Of a stretch of 64,000 nucleotides of DNA, positions 43,813 through 52,076 are shown in pieces. Below the pieces are notes generated by a model. The model saw only the letters and a program-made list of their open reading frames with translations, did no database searches and was not told where the DNA came from. Source of the DNA: Nodularia sp. LEGE 06071 (lineage in GTDB: Bacteria; Cyanobacteriota; Cyanobacteriia; Cyanobacteriales; Nostocaceae); assembly GCF_015207755.1 (NCBI RefSeq), contig NZ_JADEWH010000016.1, positions 1-64,000 on the forward strand, in the 5' to 3' direction. Made by a program: the position numbers and the translations under genes. Every line of letters begins with the position of its first letter. The first letter of the stretch is position 1.

Positions 43813-45204
43813 TTAACTTTTGGCGATTCCTTCTTGACGGGCGGCTTGTTGGACAGCAGCAGCAACAGCAGGCGCAACACGTTGATCAAAGACTGATGGA
43901 ATGATGTGTTCCCGGTTTAAGTCTGAAGGTTTCACTAAGGATGCGATCGCACTGGCTGCTTCTAAATACATGGTGGTGGTAATTGTCTGGGCGCGACAAT
44001 CTAAAGCCCCACGAAATACTCCGGGAAAAGCCAACACGTTATTTATTTGATTTGGGTAGTCACTCCGACCTGTGGCCATGACAGCGACAATTTTACTGAC
44101 TAATTCGGGCTGAATTTCGGGAATGGGATTAGCCATAGCAAAAACAATCGGGTCTTTGGCCATTGCTTGCACCATTTCCACTGTCAAAACTCCTGGTGCG
44201 CTCACGCCAATAAACACGTCTGCACCTTGCATTGCACCCCCTAGAGTCCCCTGGGCTTTAACGGCAAATTCCTGCTTTTCTGGGGTCAAATCAGTCCGAC
44301 TGGTAGAGATAATTCCTTTGGAGTCGCACATCCAGATTTTTTCGGCTCCAGCTTTGCGAAGTAACCGAGCGATCGCCACTCCAGCCGCACCAGCACCGTT
44401 AATCACAATGCGGATTTCTGCCATTGACTTATTGACAAGTTTTAAGGCGTTAAACAACGCTGCTAAGGTAACAATGGCTGTACCGTGTTGGTCATCATGA
44501 AAAACTGGAATATTTAGTTCAGCTCGTAATCTCTTTTCGATTTCAAAGCAACGAGGCGCAGCAATATCTTCTAAGTTGACACCACCAAAAACCGGAGCGA
44601 GATTTTTAACTGTCCGCACAATTTCATCTGTATCTTGGGTGTCAAGACAGATGGGAAAAGCATCCAGCCCGGCAAATTCTTTGAATAGCATCGCTTTACC
44701 TTCCATGACTGGTAAAGCCGCCGACGCGCCGAGATTTCCCAAACCTAAAACGGCGCTACCATCGGTAACAATGGCGACAGTATTTTTTTTGATGGTCAGG
44801 TTGTAAACTTCCTCTGGGTCTTGAGCGATCGCCGTACAAATTCGACCAACGCCTGGGGTATAGGCCATTGCTAAATCAGAAACACTCTTCAGGGGAATGC
44901 GGCTGACAATGCTAATTTTGCCACCACGATGCAAATTAAAGGTGCGATCGTAAACACTGAGTAACTTAATATCTGGCAATGCTTTCACTGCTTGCACAAT
45001 AGTCTCAGCGTGTTCGGTGCTAGCTGCATCTACAGTAATATCACGGGTAGACTGATGACGGGTTTGCTCAATTAAATCAATTTGTCCGAGATTTCCGCCA
45101 CAGGTGGCGATCGCCTGGGTAATTGATGCTAACATCCCCACACGGTTGGGAATTTGCAACCGCAGGGTCACACTAAAACTAGAATTAGGAGTCAGCTTTG
45201 TCAT
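43813..45204 (-). CDS. NAD(P)-dependent malic enzyme with N-terminal ACT domain
   Basis: A 463-residue enzyme that decarboxylates malate to pyruvate and CO2. Residues about 8-85 are an ACT domain (LRLQIPNRVGMLASITQAIA), a likely allosteric amino-acid or metabolite sensor. The malic domain shows MAYTPGVGRICTAIAQDPEE, FKEFAGLDAFPICLDTQDTD and the metal-binding NLEDIAAPRCFEIEKRLR. The NAD(P)-binding fold contains VFHDDQHGTAIVTLAAL and VINGAGAAGVAIARLLRKAG. The tail EGIAKS ends the protein. Which cofactor is used cannot be decided by eye. Confidence 0.93.
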   Translation of the reverse strand: MTKLTPNSSFSVTLRLQIPNRVGMLASITQAIATCGGNLGQIDLIEQTRHQSTRDITVDAASTEHAETIVQAVKALPDIKLLSVYDRTFNLHRGGKISIVSRIPLKSVSDLAMAYTPGVGRICTAIAQDPEEVYNLTIKKNTVAIVTDGSAVLGLGNLGASAALPVMEGKAMLFKEFAGLDAFPICLDTQDTDEIVRTVKNLAPVFGGVNLEDIAAPRCFEIEKRLRAELNIPVFHDDQHGTAIVTLAALFNALKLVNKSMAEIRIVINGAGAAGVAIARLLRKAGAEKIWMCDSKGIISTSRTDLTPEKQEFAVKAQGTLGGAMQGADVFIGVSAPGVLTVEMVQAMAKDPIVFAMANPIPEIQPELVSKIVAVMATGRSDYPNQINNVLAFPGVFRGALDCRAQTITTTMYLEAASAIASLVKPSDLNREHIIPSVFDQRVAPAVAAAVQQAARQEGIAKS

Positions 45205-45318
45205 TGTGATTTTTGATTTTAAGTTTTAGATTTTATATCAAATCCTTCAGGTATTACGCCCCCGCCCACAATCACCCATGTATTTTTCGCAGATATTTCG
45301 TAAAATGCGGTCAGGTGA

Positions 45319-45690
45319 TTAGCGTCTGCTACCAACACCACTTAATATACCTGCACCAATGGAAAACAGAATGATTGCCCAGATCACGTATGTGGGAATT
45401 CCCTTGAGTACACCAATTCCCAGCAGGAGATAAATTAAAGCTGTCAGTAATAAAGCAAGACCAATAGAAACACCAAAAATGTACAACAATCTTCTAATTG
45501 CGGGGTTAGGGCGTTGGTTCACAAATACCATTCCTTCATGATGATTGTAAGTAATTCCAGAATCACGCCACTCATTCTTACATATTGAGATGGGTTGAGA
45601 GTTAATCTCTGATCGCAAATTGCCAAAGGTAGTATTGTTCGAGATTCCTATAACAGCCTTGTAATCAAGACTTTTGATCACAAATTCCAA
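45319..45690 (-). CDS. Two-helix membrane protein, unknown
   Basis: A 123-residue protein with a soluble N-terminal 65 residues (VIKSLDYKAVIGISNNTTFG, ITYNHHEGMVFVNQRPNPAI) and two membrane helices (RLLYIFGVSIGLALLLTALI, YVIWAIILFSIGAGILSGVG). No family recognised. The gene stands alone between malic enzyme and the cytochrome gene, all on the minus strand, with gaps over 100 bp. The composition looks coding. Confidence 0.65.
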   Translation of the reverse strand: MEFVIKSLDYKAVIGISNNTTFGNLRSEINSQPISICKNEWRDSGITYNHHEGMVFVNQRPNPAIRRLLYIFGVSIGLALLLTALIYLLLGIGVLKGIPTYVIWAIILFSIGAGILSGVGSRR

Positions 45691-45831
45691 ATTGCTATGA
45701 GTGTTAGCACCAGTAATTTAGCTATAAAACTTGACATAGTAATGTTTCTGACTATCTATGTAGACAATAAATATGATACATCTTTAAATTCAAACACCAA
45801 TACTTAGGTATAAAAGTTATCCAAATTTAAA

Positions 45832-46206
45832 CTACAACATTTCCAAATAGCTCAATAGGTCTGCCATTTCTTGAACGCTTGGTTGAAATTTTGGCATGGG
45901 CGGTGTTTCGCCACTAATCACTTGGTGAATCAGCTTATATTGTGACTTGCGCTTGGATACGCCTTGTAAGCTAGGGCCAACTAGCCCATCGGCTTCCAGT
46001 CCATGACAACCAGCGCAGTTAATTTGAAAGATCGCGTGTCCTTGAACTGAGTCTCCTTTGAGGGAAAAGACATTCTTCACATAAGGATCAGCAGCTCTAA
46101 CCATTTGAACACCAAAAATGCCCAAAGGGGCTGCTAGCAGTATCACCAGAGCCAATAAGGCGATCCACTGTATCCGAGTTTCTGGTTTGGTAATTTGGTT
46201 ATCCAA
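45832..46206 (-). CDS. cytM: Membrane-anchored c-type cytochrome, cytochrome cM-like
   Basis: A 124-residue monoheme cytochrome. An N-terminal hydrophobic helix (WIALLALVILLAAPLGIFGV) probably stays as a membrane anchor. The haem motif is CAGCH in FQINCAGCHGLEADGLVGPS (about 62-80), and the axial methionine is likely in GETPPMPKF. Size, anchor and haem position match cyanobacterial cytochrome cM, which influences respiration and photosynthetic electron flow under stress. It is divergent from petG, with 209 bp between. The cM name is by resemblance. Confidence 0.8.
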   Translation of the reverse strand: MDNQITKPETRIQWIALLALVILLAAPLGIFGVQMVRAADPYVKNVFSLKGDSVQGHAIFQINCAGCHGLEADGLVGPSLQGVSKRKSQYKLIHQVISGETPPMPKFQPSVQEMADLLSYLEML

Positions 46207-46415
46207 AAGGTTTGCCGTAGAAGTGGAGTGTACTAAAAGTTTTTCATGTTCCTACACATAGCTTAAAAGTTCTTGATGGTGTCTGCAAGCACAAATGATA
46301 ATTTTTTTATAATCATTTTTCCTCTAAAAACATTGTATGACTAGGGATTCATCCCTTATTTGGTAGAATTAAAACCAGAAACGAATATTCAACATTTGCC
46401 AACAGGAGATTTAAA

Positions 46416-46529
46416 GTGGTTGAACCCCTGCTTTCAGGTATTGTCCTTGGTCTGATTTTTGTTACCCTTTCTGGGCTATTCTTCGCCGCCTATCAGCAAT
46501 ACAAGCGCCCCAACGAATTGGGGGGTTAA
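46416..46529 (+). CDS. petG: Cytochrome b6f complex subunit V
   Basis: A 37-residue single-helix subunit of the cytochrome b6f complex: [20 protein letters not shown], then [16 protein letters not shown], the exact family ending. It starts with GTG at 46416, nine bases after CAGGAG; no ATG is available. PetG stabilises the complex at the thylakoid membrane. Confidence 0.95.
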   Translation: MVEPLLSGIVLGLIFVTLSGLFFAAYQQYKRPNELGG

Positions 46530-46538
46530 GATTTCTGA

Positions 46539-46566
46539 GTAGAGATGCGATTAATCGCGTCTCTAC
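46539..46566 (+). terminator. Palindromic terminator-like hairpin after petG
   Basis: GTAGAGATGCGATT pairs with AATCGCGTCTCTAC (one G-T mismatch) directly after the petG stop codon. Related GAGACG(C)...GCGTCTC palindromes occur at 50945-50974 and in looser form near 41972 and 53160. Confidence 0.6.
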
Positions 46567-46652
46567 AAGACAGTTTTCGTTTAAACGTCAAATACGAACA
46601 ACTGATCGCTTAACGCTTCCGGGTGGTGGGGCTGACACAAATCTGCAAACCA

Positions 46653-46787
46653 CTAGCGATCGCAATGCTCCAAACTCACAAATCCGTCATCGTATTGACG
46701 TTGTGTTGGTAATCTTCCCGAAAAACCAGCGTACCAAATTTCATAATCACCTTCTTCGGCTGGATGAATGATTGCTTTAATTTTCAT
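46653..46787 (-). pseudogene. HicB-like antitoxin remnant
   Basis: A 44-codon frame starts [20 protein letters not shown], which is the N-terminal strand-turn of HicB antitoxins (typically [25 protein letters not shown]). The part after residue 20 no longer matches and stops early. No HicA partner is adjacent, so it is probably a truncated relic. It is 34 bp downstream of the ParE-like toxin gene. Confidence 0.5.
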
Positions 46788-46820
46788 ACCTGTAGAGCGA
46801 GATGTTGAAAATGTACTAAA

Positions 46821-47078
46821 TCAATTCAGCATCGCTTCATATTCGTCATGTGAACCAATCCAGAACCAGTAATAATCGTTACCTTTTTTTAAGGACAACG
46901 CTCGATAACCACCAGTAACACGCGCAGACCAGAGATTGTTGCCTACTTTTTTAAAATGTAGAGAGGGATGCAAGGAATTTTCTTGCCAAAGTTGATAGGC
47001 TTTTTGAGTTTTTTCCTTTATTTCTGGAGATAACTTTAGATAAGCTTGCCAAAAATCAGCAGTTGCGAAGGACTTCAT
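46821..47078 (-). CDS. ParE/RelE-like toxin
   Basis: An 85-residue small basic protein of the RelE/ParE superfold: FWQAYLKLSPEIKEKTQKAY, NSLHPSLHFKKVGNNLWSAR, VTGGYRALSLKKGNDYYWFW, IGSHDEYEAML. Sequences with HPSLHFKKV...WSARV are common as toxins of cyanobacterial type II pairs. Its 5' end overlaps the antitoxin gene by 23 bp, the usual arrangement for translational coupling. The target (ribosome-bound mRNA or gyrase) cannot be told. Confidence 0.85.
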   Translation of the reverse strand: MKSFATADFWQAYLKLSPEIKEKTQKAYQLWQENSLHPSLHFKKVGNNLWSARVTGGYRALSLKKGNDYYWFWIGSHDEYEAMLN

Positions 47079-47277
47079 CTAAATCTCTCACTTTATTGGC
47101 TGCAACGTCTGCTTCTGCTTTGGCGATTAGATGATTCAGTTTTCCTGATGCGAGATCAGTTTCAATTTGTTGATCCCACACCTCATCCAGATAATTTAGA
47201 AGCCATGCCGCAAGTTGGCGAATGTCATTTTCTGGTAATTTTTGGATAGCTGCTTCAATTTCTGGCAAATTAGTCAT
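47056..47277 (-). CDS. Antitoxin partner of the ParE-like toxin
   Basis: A 73-residue acidic protein, upstream of and overlapping the toxin gene. The N-terminal half (LPEIEAAIQKLPENDIRQLA AWLLNYLDE) is a helical segment found in cyanobacterial antitoxins. The C-terminal half (LASGKLNHLIAKAEADVAAN KVRDLDEVL) is a typical toxin-wrapping helix. It should neutralise the toxin and repress the operon. A perfect 14-bp palindrome lies 16 bp before the start codon (47293-47306). Confidence 0.85.
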   Translation of the reverse strand: MTNLPEIEAAIQKLPENDIRQLAAWLLNYLDEVWDQQIETDLASGKLNHLIAKAEADVAANKVRDLDEVLRNC

Positions 47278-47292
47278 AAAAACCGGAAGAAG

Positions 47293-47306
47293 TACTTATA
47301 TAAGTA
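47293..47306 (-). promoter_or_regulatory. Candidate operator of the toxin-antitoxin pair
   Basis: TACTTATATAAGTA is a perfect 14-bp palindrome 16 bp upstream of the antitoxin start. It also contains a -10-like TATATA. Binding by the antitoxin is expected by analogy with other type II pairs. Confidence 0.5.
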
Positions 47307-47345
47307 GACTGCAACGACACTGGGAGATTTTTTAGCAATCAGATA

Positions 47346-47489
47346 TTACGAAGCTTGAATTGTTTCTATCTGCTGCTCTTGAAACTGAGCGAGATGAGGA
47401 TATTGCTTCTGAAAGGGACACTCTACAATCCAATAACCATCTTCATCCTTGTATAAAATTACTTGCCTTATATACTGACTCATAGTCAT
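47346..47489 (-). pseudogene. Second HicB-like remnant
   Basis: A 47-codon frame starts [25 protein letters not shown], a good match to the HicB start ([22 protein letters not shown]). After IVECP it turns into a Gln-rich FQKQYPHLAQFQEQQ tail and ends. The LPGC segment and the DNA-binding half are missing. It could be a truncated relic or a shortened protein of its own; no HicA is beside it. Confidence 0.5.
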
Positions 47490-47513
47490 AAACAATATAA
47501 TTGTTTTTCATTA

Positions 47514-48080
47514 TTATCCCTCTTCTGTCACTCCCTCATCCATAATTCTGTAGAACGTCAGCGCAGTATTACCGTAAACCTTTTCGCGGCAAATCTCCCA
47601 AGTGGGTATGACTGGAGGTGTCCAACCTTGGGGATTATGTTCTACGGCGATTTCACCATGCACAGCTAACAAATTATGATGTGCGATCGCCTCTAACACT
47701 GGCTGATATAATCCACTAGCATAAGGTGGATCAAAGTAAATTCTGTCAAACTGCTTTCCTGATAAGTTCTTTAATTGCTGAATGACATCTCCTCGCAAGA
47801 GTTGCCATTTTTGCTCGCCATGCGCCACCTGTTGCCAATTTTGTTGAATTATGGCACTAGCTTGGCTTGATTTTTCTATCCCTACTACTAAGCTGGCTCC
47901 TCTACACAAAGCCTCTGCACCCATTGAACCAGTGCCGGTACATAAATCTAGCCAGCAACAATCCACAATTGTTCCCTGCCAAATATTAAACACTGCTTCC
48001 CTGACTCGCGCACTGGTGGGTCTAGTAGCTTGCCCTGGTAAAGTTTTAATTTGGCGATTCCCGTAAATTCTTAATGTCAT
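47514..48080 (-). CDS. rsmD: 16S rRNA (guanine966-N2)-methyltransferase
   Basis: A 188-residue RsmD-type methyltransferase. It begins with the family RNA-binding strand (MTLRIYGNRQIKTLPGQATR, PTSARVREAVFNIW), has the SAM motif (LDLCTGTGSMGAEALCRGAS) and the catalytic DPPY motif (FDRIYFDPPYASGLY). It methylates G966 of 16S rRNA during 30S assembly. Full-length, no damage. Minus strand, 107 bp downstream of hisH. Confidence 0.92.
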   Translation of the reverse strand: MTLRIYGNRQIKTLPGQATRPTSARVREAVFNIWQGTIVDCCWLDLCTGTGSMGAEALCRGASLVVGIEKSSQASAIIQQNWQQVAHGEQKWQLLRGDVIQQLKNLSGKQFDRIYFDPPYASGLYQPVLEAIAHHNLLAVHGEIAVEHNPQGWTPPVIPTWEICREKVYGNTALTFYRIMDEGVTEEG

Positions 48081-48127
48081 GGGTCATTAGTCATTGGTCA
48101 TTGGTCATGAGTCATTGGTCAACAGTC
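48081..48127. repeat. Heptameric GGTCATT repeat
   Basis: GGTCATT, AGTCATT and GGTCATG units in tandem immediately before rsmD. The reverse complement (CCAATGA) is at 54857-54896. Confidence 0.8.
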
Positions 48128-48187
48128 AGGGAAAAACCATGACAAAGGACGAATAACAATTGACAAAATCTCAAATTCAAAGTTGGA

Positions 48188-48823
48188 TTATGCAGCAATT
48201 TTTTCGCGGACTTGTGCAACAAAATTAGAGAGAATTTGCAATCCGATGTTAGAAGATTTTTCCGGGTGGAACTGCACAGCTGTCAGGTTTTCACGAGCGA
48301 TCGCAGCTGTGATAATTTGAGAACCGTGGGTAACAGTTGCAGCTCGAACTTGGGGATCAGTTGGGTCAACATAGTAAGAATGCACAAAATATACCCAAGG
48401 ATCGGCCGGCAAATGCTCCCACAAAATATTTTTTCGTTGCGTGAACTCTAGTTGATTCCATCCCATATGAGGAATAGTAATGCCTGCTTCTGGTCGGAAT
48501 CTTCGCACTTTTCCTGGTACAATTCCTAGCCCTGGTTGAGTTCCTTCGGCACTGGATTCAAATAAAATTTGTAATCCCAAACAGATGCCTAAGAAGGGTT
48601 TCCCAGATGCGATCGTATCTTTAATCGGTTGTTCTAAACCACGCGATCGCAGCTGTTGAACTGCGGGATCGAATGCTCCCACTCCTGGCAAGACTACGGC
48701 ATCTGCCATCTCTAAATCTTTAGCAGAATGAGTAATGTGAGGAGTTGCTCCAGCTTTTTCTAAACCTTTGCAAACTGAGTGCAAATTTCCCATATCGTAA
48801 TCTACGACTGCAATGACTGGCAT
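48188..48823 (-). CDS. hisH: Imidazole glycerol phosphate synthase, glutaminase subunit
   Basis: The 211-residue class I glutamine amidotransferase of histidine synthesis. It supplies ammonia to HisF for IGP and AICAR formation. The triad is Cys in GKPFLGICLGLQILFE, and His and Glu in TAVQFHPEKSSNIGLQIL. The N-terminus VIAVVDYDMGNLHSVCKGLE is typical. hisF is not adjacent; hisA lies 14 kb away. ATG 48823 follows AAGGAGCC. Confidence 0.96.
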   Translation of the reverse strand: MPVIAVVDYDMGNLHSVCKGLEKAGATPHITHSAKDLEMADAVVLPGVGAFDPAVQQLRSRGLEQPIKDTIASGKPFLGICLGLQILFESSAEGTQPGLGIVPGKVRRFRPEAGITIPHMGWNQLEFTQRKNILWEHLPADPWVYFVHSYYVDPTDPQVRAATVTHGSQIITAAIARENLTAVQFHPEKSSNIGLQILSNFVAQVREKIAA

Positions 48824-48881
48824 TGACCGGCTCCTTGTAAGTTTATTATGGAGGGTGTTTCTATTCTAAATAATATTTCCT

Positions 48882-49394
48882 ATGGCGAAAAGAATACTAT
48901 TAACTTCTTTTGAAGTTTGGTTGAGCGAGCAACAGTCAAATTCTAGCGATGATTTATTACTGGAAGTGATTAAACATGACTCGCTCCCTGATGATTTAAA
49001 CTTTTTGCGGCGTTTACCTGTGGATGTGCATCTGGCTAGTTCACAAGTAATTCAAAAAATATCTGAACTGCAACCTGATTACATTATTTGTTGTGGTATG
49101 GCTGCTAACAGGACAAAACTAAGTCTGGAAGCGGTTGCTAGCTGCGAGTCAAGTGTTTTGCCGACAACTGTTAATTTGGAAAAATTAGTCACAGCTGCTA
49201 CAAAAACTGAGATTAGCCACGACTGCGGTAAATTTGTTTGTAACGGGTTGTACTATGCAGTTTTGAATTACTTGTGCCAAAATCAACTGGCAGCAGGTTG
49301 TATTTTTGTCCATGTTCCAGTGTTAAATTCCGACAATTTGCCAGTTGTCTTGACTGATTTCTTATTAATTATTAACAATTTGGCACTTTCATAA
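48882..49394 (+). CDS. Pyroglutamyl peptidase I-like protein (C15 family)
   Basis: A 170-residue member of the C15 peptidase fold, which removes N-terminal pyroglutamate from peptides. The catalytic Glu is likely in TKLSLEAVASC (where the family has SxERxA), the nucleophile Cys in CGKFVCNGLYYAVLNYL, and the His in CIFVHVPVL. Compared with classical enzymes (about 210 residues) it is about 40 residues shorter, and the N-terminal GFEPF motif is reduced to SFEVW. It may therefore be active on other substrates or weakly active. Confidence 0.8.
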   Translation: MAKRILLTSFEVWLSEQQSNSSDDLLLEVIKHDSLPDDLNFLRRLPVDVHLASSQVIQKISELQPDYIICCGMAANRTKLSLEAVASCESSVLPTTVNLEKLVTAATKTEISHDCGKFVCNGLYYAVLNYLCQNQLAAGCIFVHVPVLNSDNLPVVLTDFLLIINNLALS

Positions 49395-49435
49395 AGTCGT
49401 CTGCGTCTCTAAGGAGAAGCAATTTTCTCAGTATT

Positions 49436-50794
49436 ATGTTGTCATTTTTACTCAATTTAATCCTCGCCCAATCAACACCTGCTACCCCACCCCCGGAAGA
49501 AGTGGTACAAACCCAAGAAGTGCGACCTTTACCGGGACAACTGGATAATGTGCCTGTATTTAACAGCAATAGTCCAGAATTGGTATTAAAAGAAGGTATT
49601 TTACTGTCTACGTTTCCAGCCGATGGCAAAAAAGTGTCAGAAGCCCATCTAAATTATCCGTTTAGCGGGCGATTTGATGTTTTTGCCCATCATGTTGCTA
49701 AGGCTGATCCACCGGAGGATTTAAGGTCATTGCATATAGGAATCATGCTGCACAATCCTGGAACCGAACCAGTAACGGTGAATATTTTGCAAGCAGCGAG
49801 TTATTTAAGTCAACCAGATGCACCATTTATTCAGTTACCAGCTAAAAGTCAGAATATTTTAGGTAATATTTTTGCAGGGCCTGGCGATCGCGCCACATCT
49901 GATGTTTTAAGGGGAAGACGACAAGAAAGTTTTCCAGCCCAAATTGTCATTCCTCCAGGGCAAAATCAGATGTTGCTAAATCTGCCCATTCCTGTCAAAG
50001 AACTGACACCACCTTTAAATGGTCGCTCTACGCTGATGCGGTTGCAGAGTAGTGGCACTGTTTATGCAGCTAGTATGGCTTTATTTGCCCGTCAGAATGC
50101 CGATGGTAGTGAACGCGCCCCGACTTTAGAAGAGTGGCAAAATTTACTGCAAAGTGGTGAATTGTCAACTCCACGGGATAGAGTTCCCACACCTCTAGAA
50201 GTAACCGACCAGCCGCGAATTTATGGACGTGTCGCCGGAGTTGCTCAAGGTTCACAGTGGAAATCCTTGGTAGTGGATAATTCCGAAGCGAGATATTTAA
50301 CCATTCCCCAAGCTGGTCAAGCTTTTTCCTATCCTTTAAGTAGCCTGCATGGTGGTACGTTAGGAACAAATCAAATTCAGACTGCGCCCATGCTGGTACG
50401 TTATCCAGATACCGCCTATCGCGCTCATGGCAACTATGGCATTCAATATAGTTTGCAGTTGCCACTACATAATAATAGTGAAAAATCCCAAAGCGTGAGT
50501 GTCTCAGTACAAACACCAATTAAAGAAGATAATTTAGTTAAACAGGGATTACGCTTCTTGACGACTACAGCACCGCAAGTATTTTTCCGGGGGTCAGTGC
50601 GGGTACGTTACACAGATGATCAAGGTCATGCAAAAACTCAGTTTACTCATTTAGTGCAACGGCGGGGTCAACAGGGAGAACCCTTGGTTTTATTGAATTT
50701 GAAACCAGGCGATCGCAGGTTAGTAGAAGTAGATTTGATCTATCCCCCAGATGCGACACCACCGCAGGTATTAACGGTGTCAACCCAAGAGTAA
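49436..50794 (+). CDS. DUF3370-family exported protein
   Basis: A 452-residue protein, mostly beta-strand, with a short hydrophobic N-terminus (LSFLLNLILAQSTPATPP) that looks like a signal. The family pattern I recall for DUF3370 is visible: LPGQLDNVPVFNSNSPELVL, HLNYPFSGRFDVFAHHVAKA, LHIGIMLHNPGTEPVTVNIL, IPPGQNQMLLNLPIPVKELT and YPDTAYRAHGNYGIQYSLQL. It is cyanobacteria-specific and probably periplasmic or outer-surface; the function is unknown. The gene follows the peptidase gene by 41 bp. Confidence 0.85.
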   Translation: MLSFLLNLILAQSTPATPPPEEVVQTQEVRPLPGQLDNVPVFNSNSPELVLKEGILLSTFPADGKKVSEAHLNYPFSGRFDVFAHHVAKADPPEDLRSLHIGIMLHNPGTEPVTVNILQAASYLSQPDAPFIQLPAKSQNILGNIFAGPGDRATSDVLRGRRQESFPAQIVIPPGQNQMLLNLPIPVKELTPPLNGRSTLMRLQSSGTVYAASMALFARQNADGSERAPTLEEWQNLLQSGELSTPRDRVPTPLEVTDQPRIYGRVAGVAQGSQWKSLVVDNSEARYLTIPQAGQAFSYPLSSLHGGTLGTNQIQTAPMLVRYPDTAYRAHGNYGIQYSLQLPLHNNSEKSQSVSVSVQTPIKEDNLVKQGLRFLTTTAPQVFFRGSVRVRYTDDQGHAKTQFTHLVQRRGQQGEPLVLLNLKPGDRRLVEVDLIYPPDATPPQVLTVSTQE

Positions 50795-50816
50795 GTATAC
50801 TGGTTTAATAAAAACG

Positions 50817-50842
50817 CCCACAGCCTAATAAACTGTGGGTTT
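50817..50842 (+). terminator. Terminator after the DUF3370 gene
   Basis: CCCACAG and CTGTGGG form a 7-bp stem with a 9-nt loop followed by TTT, 23 bp after the stop codon. Confidence 0.65.
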
Positions 50843-50944
50843 AACTACATCTATGACTTGGTTTGATTTTGCAGTCAAGCCCGAATTATTACAGGCGTTG
50901 CTGATTTGAAGTATGAACAGGATTTGTGATGATGTTAAAACCCC

Positions 50945-50974
50945 TGTAGAGACGTTCCATGGAACGTCTCTACA
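50945..50974. repeat. 30-bp perfect palindrome
   Basis: TGTAGAGACGTTCCA followed by its exact reverse complement. It lies in a 356-bp gap between the DUF3370 gene and the BASS transporter gene. Similar GTAGAGACG palindromes occur after petG and near 53160, so this is a dispersed repeat rather than an operator. The rest of the gap holds only the terminator at 50817. Confidence 0.75.
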
Positions 50975-51150
50975 TTTAAATTCATATTTGGTTTCAGCAA
51001 CGCCACTTTTTCTATATTTGCTGGATCTGTGGTGAAATTAGCACATAAGCAGACTTCATGAAAATAGTCGAATAGTCAATAATAATCCAGATTTCTCCCT
51101 GAATATGGTAATATCCAAGGGGTTTTTATTTTAACTAATGCAGGTTAAGC

Positions 51151-52023
51151 ATGGAAGCAAATTTTCTGACGATTGTTTTTCTGCCCCTAGCTCTATTTAT
51201 TATCATGTTAGGCATGGGGTTAACCTTGACCCTAAAAGATTTTCAGCAAGTTTTTATCTATCCTAAAGCCGTAGTGATTGGCTTGATGGCGCAGTTGATC
51301 ATGTTACCGATTGTGGGCTTTGGTATTGCGTCGGTGTTTTCCCTTAACCCAGAATTAGCCGTAGGTGTGATGCTATTAGTAGCCTGTCCCGGTGGTTCAA
51401 CTTCTAATATGATCACATTTTTGGCTGGGGGAGATGTTGCTCTTTCTGTGACGCTAACAGCTATCAGTAGTTTAATTACGATTTTGACTATTCCTCTGGT
51501 TGTCAATTTTTCAATGCAGATATTTTTGGGAGCAGGGACAACACTACAGTTACCTTTTTTAAATACAGTTGTGCAGATTGCGGTGATGACACTTCTACCT
51601 TTAGCAATTGGGATGGTAGTGAATCGATATGCTCCTGGAATAGCCGCAAAGGTAAATCAACCTGTGAAATGGCTATCTTTATTTTTCCTGGCCGTCGTGG
51701 TGACTGGGGTGTTGCTGCGAGAACGAAATAATTTGATGTCTTATGTGATTGATGTGGGCTGGGTGACTCTAACGTTGAATCTGGTAACAATGGCTTTAGG
51801 TTTTGCGATCGCTACTTTAGCCAAATTAGGAGAAAAAAGCGTGAGAGCAATTACAGTTGAAGTAGGCATTCAACATGGGATTCTAGCGATGGCGATCGCA
51901 TCTTCCCCTACACTCCTGAATGCTCCCACAATGGCTATTCCGGCGGCTATTTATAGTCTGCTCATGTTTGTGAATGCTGTGGTATTTGCATTTTTTGTCT
52001 CACGCAAAGACGCAAAGACATAA
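51151..52023 (+). CDS. Bile acid:sodium symporter (BASS) family transporter
   Basis: A 290-residue membrane protein with nine to ten helices. The family signature is in the middle of the first half (GVMLLVACPGGSTSNMITFL AGGDVALSV, with the CPGGxxSN sodium-site pattern) and again in the second half (VEVGIQHGILAMAIASSP). BASS proteins import organic anions with sodium; plant and cyanobacterial relatives carry pyruvate, bicarbonate-like anions or vitamins. The substrate here is unknown. prmA follows 53 bp downstream. Confidence 0.93.
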   Translation: MEANFLTIVFLPLALFIIMLGMGLTLTLKDFQQVFIYPKAVVIGLMAQLIMLPIVGFGIASVFSLNPELAVGVMLLVACPGGSTSNMITFLAGGDVALSVTLTAISSLITILTIPLVVNFSMQIFLGAGTTLQLPFLNTVVQIAVMTLLPLAIGMVVNRYAPGIAAKVNQPVKWLSLFFLAVVVTGVLLRERNNLMSYVIDVGWVTLTLNLVTMALGFAIATLAKLGEKSVRAITVEVGIQHGILAMAIASSPTLLNAPTMAIPAAIYSLLMFVNAVVFAFFVSRKDAKT

Positions 52024-52076
52024 AGAAGCAGACAAGAAGTTATCGGAAAGCAGCAGCTAGATGAAAGGAACATAAT

